From assembly GCA_022457155.1 (NCBI GenBank), contig JAJGOT010000451.1, positions 496,001 to 560,000 of the forward strand: 64,000 nucleotides of DNA, written 5' to 3'. How positions within the stretch are numbered: the first letter of the stretch is position 1; every line of letters begins with the position of its first letter. Below are positions 59,001-64,000 of this stretch, in pieces. A program made the translations under genes and the position numbers. The DNA comes from Cladopsammia gracilis (Eukaryota; Cnidaria; Anthozoa; Scleractinia; Dendrophylliidae). The notes under the pieces were generated by a model. That model was not told where the DNA came from and made no database searches. It saw only the letters and a program-made list of their open reading frames with translations.

Positions 59001-62000
59001 GATAGATTTTCAAAAGTACAGTTTTAAATGGAGAAGTACAGATTTAAATGGAGATGTGTTAACTATGTAATAATAATAATTGTATAATGAATAATAATAA
59101 TAATATATATTACATGATAAAAAAAATTAATATGATGCAGCTTCAACTACAGTATTTAGCATGACAATTGAGATCAGAAAGAAACTATGGCAGAACCTTT
59201 CAGTTCTGCAATTAAAGGTAGTATAAATTATAATTGTTCAAGTTCCCAGTGGGGTTAACACTTGAAAGCCAAAATTAAATACCCTGCTTCTAGAATTCCA
59301 GTACCGTTATAGCTTCACACTTTAATTTCCTTTAGAAACTTTTGAGACCCCCTCCACTCTGAATTTCCAGTGATCTTCCATATTTGGAAATGGACAGAGT
59401 TGAGTGCTTGCATTATGGCAGTGTCCTCATTAAGATTATTAAGAGATACATAATCAGAATCTTTGAATCTGGTTAAAAATGTGAAGGTATCTTTATTATG
59501 GAGGTATTAAATTGCACTGCATGTTCAGCTGTCTTTGTGTCTGTTTTGTTTTTCTACAATCTTAGAGGCAGCAAATTTGACCTGCAACTACCTAAGCCTA
59601 GAACTAATTTCATGAAACGATCTTTCTCCTATCGCGGCCGGTGCCATTCCCTGGAATGAGCTTCCCAATGAAATACGAGAACTCAGTAGTTTAACCGCCT
59701 TCAAAAGAGCTCTCGAACAAAAATAGAACCTCTGGTTCTATAACACGCATCTATGATTGTAGCTAAATTTTTATGTGTGTATAGAGGATATTATAATATA
59801 ACTTAGTGTTTTTATTAATCTTATCACCGGTAGTTTTATTTACACTAGTATAGTATAACAGTTTTGCTACTATATAAATATATATATATTTTTTTGTTAT
59901 CATTTAGATTAGTCTATTAGATTACATTTAAGTACACGGCATGTCTGAAAAACAGTTTTACTGAGCCATTTTACTGTGTTGAAATAAAGTTGATTGATTG
60001 TTAATTCTTTTAATAATAATGATTATGTTTGCTGTTTTGTTGTAGATAAATGGTGTCTGGAACCTTTCCAGTGATCAGGTAAAATTTACAACATACAGCT
60101 TACTATAGATAACACACTGCACAGGGAGAGACATTGGTGGTGCATACCTCAAACCTACCTCTCCACCCCCCCCCCCCCCCCAAAAAAAAAAAAAAAAAAG
60201 AAAGAAAAGACCAAAACGGCTGCTGTCCATTTTGATAATCAACCCAAATGATAAAAAAACATATCCCAAAGGGTGTATAAAACCATAGTGCATGAAAAAT
60301 TGCCCAAAACAGCATTTCCACACACACAATCTTTTTTTCTCCAGTAGGCAACCAGGGTTTTGTGAGAATGTTCCCTGAGGGGAGCTGGTCACTTACAAAA
60401 CTAAATCTTTTTAAACTTCACAAATCCTCAACTTGGCGGTAATTAATTGCCCTTATCCATTAGCTATTTGCAAAAGTTTATTGTGTTATTGTTACTGATT
60501 GTTTCAGGGAAATCTTGGAACATTTTACATCACTAATGTACGCCTGGTGTGGCATGCAAACATGAATGACACATTTAATGTCAGCATCCCATATCTACAA
60601 ATGGTAAATATTTTATTTTGATATGATGGGCATTGCACTGACATGGCAGTCCAATCTCTTTAAAATTGACAGGTCATAGAGATGGCTGTCACTTATGGGA
60701 GATGTTTGCTAACAAGAGTATGATATTTAGAACAAACATACACACTGACACTGAATATAACATTATTATAATTATGAATCTTTTATGTAGCAGCTTGAAA
60801 AGCTACAGAGCACGTCCCCTGCTCCTTTTCCCCTGGGATTCTATTCAAGGGCAGCCTTTACTGCACTCCCATCCCATGCTACTTTTTCCCTGGGATTCTA
60901 TTCAAGGGCAGCCTTTACTGTGCTCCCACCCCATGCCACTTTTCCCCTGGGATTCTATTCAAGGGCAGCCTTTACTGCACTCCCATCCCATGCTCCTTTT
61001 TCCCAGGGATTCTAGTAAAGAGCAGCCTTAACTGCACTCCTATCCTATACTCCTTTTCTCCAGGGATTCTAGCCAAGGGCAGCCTTTGCTGCACTCGCAT
61101 ACCATGCTCCTGTTTCCTAAGGGTGTGACCTATCTTTCACTGTGCCTTTTTTTAAATAGAAATCAGTAAAAATAAGGGATTCCAAGTTCGGACTTGCATT
61201 GGTACTGGAAACATCTCAGCAGGTAATGAATAATTATGTTAAATGATAAATTCTATTCAGCCCTTGCCTCTCTCACTTCCAAAAGCAGCCAAAATAGAAA
61301 TTCAAGGAAAATGTCAAAATTATTTCATCAAATATTTTATCTAGTATTTAAAAAACCAGTGCCATAGAAAAGTTATGCAAAAGGGCTTTCATTTGAATAG
61401 GTAGATCACACTGCAGGATGTCAACTAGTAGCACCATATTGCAACACTTAACTTAAAGGGGCATGGATACAGAGATTCTTAAAGGGGCATTGATACAGGG
61501 ATTCTTAAAGGGGCATTGATACAGAGATTCTTAAAGGGGCATTGATACAGGGATTCTTAAAGGGGCATGGATACAGAGATTCTTAAAGGGGCATTGATAC
61601 AGGGATTCTTAAAGGGGCATTGATACAGAGATTCTTAAAGGGGCATTGATACAGGGATTCTTAAAGGGGCATGGATACAGAGATTCTTAAAGGGGCATTG
61701 ATACAGGGATTCTTAAAGGGGCATGGATACAGAGATTCTTAAAGGGGCATGGATACAGGGATTCTTAAAGGTGCATGGATACAGAGATTCTTAAAGGGGC
61801 ATGGATACAGAGATTCTTAAAGGGGCATTGATACAGGGATTCTTAAAGGGGCATGGATACAGAGATTCTTAAAGGGGCATTGATACAGGCATTCTTAAAG
61901 GGGCATTGATACAGGCATTCTTAAAGGGGCATGGATACAGAGATTCTTAAAGGGGCATTGATACAGAGATTCGTAAAGGGGCATTGATACAGAGATTCGT

Positions 62001-63171
62001 AAAGGGGCATTGATACAGAGATTTTGCTGTGTTTTGGTCCAAACAGCATTGAATATTTGACAAGGTACAACAAAGGTACAAATTAAGCTTAATGAAATTA
62101 GCGTAAAAAAAAATAAATTAATAACATGGTCCCAGACTGTATGAATAGCTTATTAGTTAAACATTTTGAACACGTAAATCTTAGATCCAGAGAAGAAAAT
62201 AACGTCATCGTAAAAAGATTTAATTCCTCTTTTATGAAAAACTCAATCCACTACAGAGCATCTGTTTTGTGGAACAGAATTTTAAACATTTTTAAATTAG
62301 CTACCAGTTTAAGAAGTTTTAATAACCGTCTTTTGAAATTGGCTGAATTCCTTAGCTTCAAATTCAACACTACAGGCTCAAACCAGTGCAAGCCGAAGCA
62401 CAACGATGACTTTGCTATTATAAAAATTACTTATGCTATATGAATATCAGTCGAATTTTCTTAACTTTTTTAACTACATTGTATTTTTTGTTATACATTC
62501 ATAGTTCAGTTATACATGACCCCACAAGCTGTACAGCTTTAATCACTAATCGTGTCTAAATAAAGGTTTTACATTACGTTACGTTATGTTAAGTTACCAT
62601 TGCTCAAACACAAAATTGCTTTTACAGCACCAAAAAAAACATCAGGTAATTTCTTGAAGGAAATTTTTCTCAGCTACTTTATTCACTTCCCTGCCTATTC
62701 CAAAACTCAGTGACAGCAGTCCTTCCTTTATTGTTGTAAATCATTGTTCTTTCTCAGTGACAGCAGTCCTACCTTTATTGTTGTAAATCATTGTTCTTTC
62801 TCGGTGACAGCAGTCCTACCTTTATTGTTGTAAATCGTTGTTCTCTCTCAGTGACAGCAGTCCTACCTTTATTGTTGTAAATCGTTGTTCTCTCTCAGTG
62901 ACAGCAGTCCTACCTTTGTTGTAAATCGTTGTTCTTTCTCAGTGACAGCAGTCCTACCTTTATTGTTGTAAATCATTGTTCTCTCTCAGTGACAGTAGTC
63001 CTACCTTTATTGTTGTAAATGATCGTTCTTTCTCAGTGACAGCAGTCCTACCTTTATTGTTGTAAATCATTGTTCTCTCTCTTTCAGAGTGGGGGATATG
63101 TTCTTGGTTTTCGTATTGACCCAGCAGAGAAATTGCAAGAAGCAGCAAAAGAAATACAAAGTTTGCAAAAG
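46230..63171 (+). CDS. BBS5: BBS5, BBSome subunit, 12 exons visible, 3' end beyond the window
   Basis: BBS5 is the phosphoinositide-binding PH-like subunit of the BBSome, which carries membrane cargo in cilia. Exons: 46230-46285, 46372-46396, 46472-46529, 47041-47106, 49074-49123, 49223-49303, 50278-50324, 50423-50525, 60046-60078, 60508-60603, 61160-61222, 63088-63171. They total 762 nt (254 codons), all joined in frame. The protein starts [20 protein letters not shown] and includes [73 protein letters not shown] and [17 protein letters not shown], matching animal BBS5 closely. The remaining roughly 80-90 residues lie beyond 64000. Intron 2 has a GC donor. Intron 8 is 9.5 kb because it hosts an 8-kb transposon on the opposite strand. 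Introns 10 and 11 carry minisatellites. Confidence 0.95.
46857..46933 (+). repeat. (CA)n microsatellite in BBS5 intron 3
   Basis: An uninterrupted CA/AC dinucleotide array of about 38 units, preceded by C-rich tracts. It is likely to vary in length between individuals. Confidence 0.97.
47150..47570 (-). mobile_element. LINE 3'-end fragment in BBS5 intron 4
   Basis: The minus-strand frame 47433-47221 encodes [20 protein letters not shown] followed by PQIVR, the end of a non-LTR retrotransposon ORF2 (LINE C-termini usually read RGAxLWNxLP). After the stop the strand runs to CCGTGTTTAAATAAAG and a GT/ATGT-type end. The 5' part is missing. Confidence 0.7.
47700..48970 (+). repeat. Tandem copies of a dispersed repeat (GCTTTCATTTGAATGG unit)
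   Basis: At least two to three diverged units of roughly 120-130 bases share ACAGTACCACAGGAAAGTAC, TAGCTTTCATTTGAATGGT and AGTCAGAACTACCTTGTA. They lie at about 47700-47892 and, after the insertion at 47893-48797, at 48798-48970. Single relatives occur near 20920, 30390 and 61360-61430. Confidence 0.65.
47893..48797. mobile_element. 905-bp TIR element inserted in the dispersed repeat (TTA target)
   Basis: TGGCTCCGTCAATTCCAAGC at the left and GCTTGGAACTGACGGAGCCA at the right form TIRs, with further CCCC/GGGG-rich matched ends. TTA flanks both sides (47890-47892 and 48798-48800), as for PIF/Harbinger elements. Removing it rejoins ACTGCTTA to GTAGCTTTCATTTGAATGG of the host repeat. No transposase frame was seen. 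Confidence 0.8.
51860..52200. repeat. Direct sub-repeats inside the large transposon
   Basis: Two related segments of about 110 bases (near 51867-51980 and 52085-52195) share CGAATAATATTCCATC, AAGAGTA and ATCAAGATTT(C/T)AGAATTTATCTGCC. They lie in the same orientation between the left TIR and the coding exons and may be internal regulatory or binding repeats. Confidence 0.65.
52296..52566 (-). CDS. Possible Cys-containing ORF inside the large transposon
   Basis: The minus-strand frame 52541-52296 encodes an 81-residue product with CKNC and, later, [17 protein letters not shown], a pattern that could bind zinc. The first codon is not ATG. A strong splice donor (TCGG followed by GTAAGT) falls near its beginning, so it may be chance or an alternative exon. 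It matches no family I recognise and lies downstream of the transposase stop. Confidence 0.2.
53050..53090. repeat. (AT)n microsatellite inside the large transposon
   Basis: Simple alternating AT tract at about 53062-53088, between the transposase 3' end and the left TIR. Confidence 0.9.
53259..58272 (-). CDS. Eleven-exon DDE-type transposase of the large transposon
   Basis: Exons on the minus strand: 58272-58222, 58100-58026, 57927-57560, 56960-56657, 56547-56426, 56260-56131, 55952-55791, 55333-55217, 54831-54781, 54472-53843, 53381-53259. They total 2133 nt (710 aa plus stop); every intron is GT-AG and every join keeps frame. The N-terminal part has a Cys-rich start (KKCCKKNC) and [18 protein letters not shown]. 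Next come [12 protein letters not shown] and the catalytic-like series [31 protein letters not shown] and [19 protein letters not shown] charged C-terminal region follows, and a basic tail ([16 protein letters not shown]). The three Asp-bearing motifs suit an RNase-H-fold nuclease. It resembles proteins I remember as carrying DUF7869-type domains, but I cannot verify that. The first 51-nt exon is the least certain; the others are supported by frame and motif order. Confidence 0.85.
55508..55674. mobile_element. MITE nested in a transposase intron (AATAGCCC ends)
   Basis: AATAGCCCTTTTCACGGTT and AACCGTGAAAAGGGCTATT are perfect 19-base TIRs around about 130 bases with further internal pairing (CTCATTTGCATTA with AATGCAAATGAG). 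It lies between the transposase exons 55333-55217 and 55952-55791. Confidence 0.85.
57216..57352. mobile_element. MITE nested in a transposase intron (TTTAAAGGCCCACTATCACCCA ends)
   Basis: TTTAAAGGCCCACTATCACC and GGTGATAGTGGGCCTTTAAA are perfect inverted ends around a core of about 95 bases containing GAGCCAATCACGAGCGAGCT. It lies between the exons 56960-56657 and 57927-57560. Confidence 0.85.
57468..57543. repeat. Perfect foldback in the same transposase intron
   Basis: AAAATACTATTTACAAGGCT is inverted as AGCCTTGTAAATAGTATTTT with a loop of about 26 bases. It ends only 10 bases from the splice donor of the exon 57927-57560. Confidence 0.85.
58531..58559 (-). repeat. Short imperfect telomere-type repeat (CTAACC)n
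   Basis: About five CTAACC/CCCTAA units with one shortened unit, in opposite orientation to the tract at 10589. It abuts the inner end of the right TIR of the large transposon. Confidence 0.85.
59575..60002 (+). pseudogene. LINE ORF2 C-terminal remnant with frameshift
   Basis: The plus strand reads [17 protein letters not shown], then after a single-base shift [18 protein letters not shown] and [10 protein letters not shown] before a stop. This is the characteristic C-terminus of many non-LTR retrotransposon polyproteins. The 3' UTR ends in AATAAAGTTGATTGATTG near 60000. It lies in BBS5 intron 8, just outside the large transposon. Confidence 0.75.
60818..61115 (+). repeat. Minisatellite of about 60 bp, about 5 copies, BBS5 intron 10
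   Basis: Repeats of CCCTGGGATTCTATTCAAGG then GCAGCCTTTACTGCACTCCC and ATCCCATGCTCCTTTT, diverging toward the right end. It produces a repetitive open frame (60666-61031) that is not a gene. Confidence 0.9.
61452..62023 (+). repeat. 26-bp minisatellite, about 22 copies, BBS5 intron 11
   Basis: About 22 copies of AAAGGGGCATGGATACAGAG followed by ATTCTT. Two variants (GATT/GGAT and GAGA/GGGA) alternate in an irregular higher-order order, suggesting multi-unit duplications. Confidence 0.95.
62100..62595 (+). pseudogene. LINE ORF2 3' fragment in BBS5 intron 11
   Basis: The frame 62126-62443 includes [20 protein letters not shown] then WNRILN and [15 protein letters not shown], which is the LINE C-terminal WN motif region. 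The 3' UTR ends with AAATAAAGGTTTTACATTACG and a short degenerate repeat. No reverse transcriptase domain is present. Confidence 0.7.
62706..63081 (+). repeat. 49-bp minisatellite, nearly 8 copies, abutting BBS5 exon 12
   Basis: Copies of CTCAGTGACAGCAGTCCTAC then CTTTATTGTTGTAAATCATT and GTTCTTTCT. The last unit merges into the pyrimidine tract (CTCTCTCTTTCAG) of the exon 12 acceptor at 63087, so the repeat supplies that splice site's polypyrimidine tract. Confidence 0.92.
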
Positions 63172-64000
63172 GTATTCCCAAATGTATATAAATCAGCACA
63201 GTGAGAGTTGTCAAGTACATACCTCTACATACATAATTTATTTGGTGACGCAGGTCAGTTTCTGGCAGCATTAAGCTGATGTGGACCTGCAATACATTTT
63301 ATTACAAATTACAGAAATGGTATCAAAATCTTAGCATAAATTTACATACCGGTAAATGTAATAATTACAATTATTATATGACCCGTATGGCCCTGCGAAC
63401 CTTTTCTTTGCAAAACCATTCATGGAAGTCCCGTATGAGGGCCGTACGCATTTGCATGCGCGGGGCCGGAAAAAGCCGTACGGCCCTACTACAAAAGCGG
63501 ACGGCCTCGCGCGCTAAGATTTCAAGTAATTTTGTCTCCAAATTGGTCATATGATAAAATACTTAATATTGACTAAGTTAGGTCGGGCCGGATGGGAAAA
63601 TATTTCGAGCCAAATATTTTCCCATCCGGCCCTCCCACTTAGTCAATAAGTACATACAATTGCATAAAAATCATAGAATAAAAATTATTTAAATACATGA
63701 ATTGCCTGGGCGCACAAAGCAGATTGGGTGAACATGGGCCTTTAAATTTCCTAAAAATATTTGCCTTTTCTCTCATTGCCTCCTATCAGTCCCACCCTCT
63801 CCAAGCTTTACCACAGATACCGTAAACACTCACTGTCGTTTGCAAAAAAGAGAATTCATTCATTCATTCATTCTTTATTTGCCATATATGCAACATTTTA
63901 CAGATGGAAATTTTACAGATGGAAATAATAAAAGATTACAGAAAAAGTGAATGGCGAGGAGACCTGAAAGAAAATCACTTTTAGGTTGCAGAAGGTCTAT
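63172..64000. other. BBS5 intron 12 (partial), with a foldback
   Basis: The next BBS5 exon was not found before the window ends. A palindrome at 63561-63652 (TATTGACTAAGT ... ACTTAGTCAATA, with GGGCCGGATGGGAAAATATTT pairing inside) is a small foldback element. An ATTC tetranucleotide run near 63856-63875 precedes LINE-tail-like sequence. Confidence 0.6.

Larger units (their letters stand above)
51038..59060 (-). mobile_element. 8.0-kb autonomous-looking DNA transposon with long TIRs
   Basis: The left TIR (51038-51510) and right TIR (58556-59060) are inverted copies with small indels and point changes. They start AACACATCTCCATTTAAATC and carry the 20-base unit CTCCATTTAAATCTGTACTT in tandem at the very ends. 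AACT flanks both sides (51034-51037 and 59061-59064) as a candidate 4-bp target duplication. Between the arms, on the minus strand, lies an 11-exon gene for a DDE-type transposase (53259-58272). The inner end of the right TIR abuts a short telomere-type repeat. The element sits in BBS5 intron 8, opposite to BBS5. I cannot place it in a named superfamily with confidence. Confidence 0.88.

Noticed and set aside
60666..61031. 121-codon plus-strand frame with repeated [12 protein letters not shown]
   Set aside because: It arises from the 60-bp minisatellite in BBS5 intron 10 and interrupts the known BBS5 exon structure.
63984..64000. Possible BBS5 exon 13 beginning after TTTTAG
   Set aside because: The bases that follow (GTTGCAGAAGGTCTAT) do not encode the conserved VYSxxPIFGVD segment expected there.
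1..64000. CRISPR arrays, prokaryotic operons, tRNA or rRNA genes
   Set aside because: The sequence is clearly eukaryotic. The tandem repeats lack unique spacers, and the only tRNA-like sequence is the SINE head at 42111-42406.

Overview
The window is nuclear DNA of an animal, most probably an anthozoan cnidarian such as a stony coral. This rests on many phase-consistent GT-AG introns, conserved metazoan genes (ceramide synthase, BBS5), a cluster of cnidarian-style VGAT-like transporters, TTAGGG telomere-type repeats, and a dense load of short inverted-repeat elements, LINE remnants and minisatellites. The species call is inference. All coordinates and splice joins were worked out by eye.

Region 1 (1-24 kb) is a tandem array of five intronless SLC32/VGAT-like amino-acid transporter genes. 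Three are on the minus strand (1070-2521, 8077-9540, 14110-15564) and two on the plus strand (16349-17848, 22348-24030). The third and fourth form a divergent pair over a 784-bp promoter region. The second gene carries one in-frame TAG before its last three membrane helices. The fifth has lost the family's conserved first-helix motif. All five keep an acidic di-leucine sorting-type signal in the N-terminal tail. Between them lie a 5'-truncated, internally deleted LINE, a 134-bp MITE with a perfect 9-bp target duplication, several other terminal-inverted-repeat (TIR) elements, an interstitial telomere repeat and a 30-bp minisatellite.

Region 2 (24-30 kb) has no convincing conserved gene. It holds LINE tails, foldback elements, minisatellites and one possible small secreted Cys-containing ORF.

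Region 3 (30.9-46.05 kb, minus strand) is a complete 10-exon ceramide synthase gene (370 aa, homeobox-like plus TLC domain). One intron contains a PIF/Harbinger-type element with about 240-bp TIRs, itself interrupted by a pogo/Tigger-like element at a TA.

Region 4 (46.23-64 kb, plus strand) is BBS5, of which 12 exons (254 codons) are visible; the 3' end lies beyond the window. It starts 181 bp from the ceramide synthase start codon, head to head, which suggests a shared bidirectional promoter. Its second intron uses a GC-AG donor.

The most notable object is inside BBS5 intron 8, in opposite orientation. It is an 8.0-kb DNA transposon (51038-59060) with TIRs of about 475-505 bp and a candidate 4-bp target duplication. 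It encodes an 11-exon, about 710-aa protein whose exons all join in frame. That protein has an IDGMDQ ... LQLDN ... GHTHEDID series resembling an RNase-H-fold DDE transposase of a family I can only link loosely to domains of unknown function. Three smaller inverted repeats have landed in its introns while its coding exons remain open.
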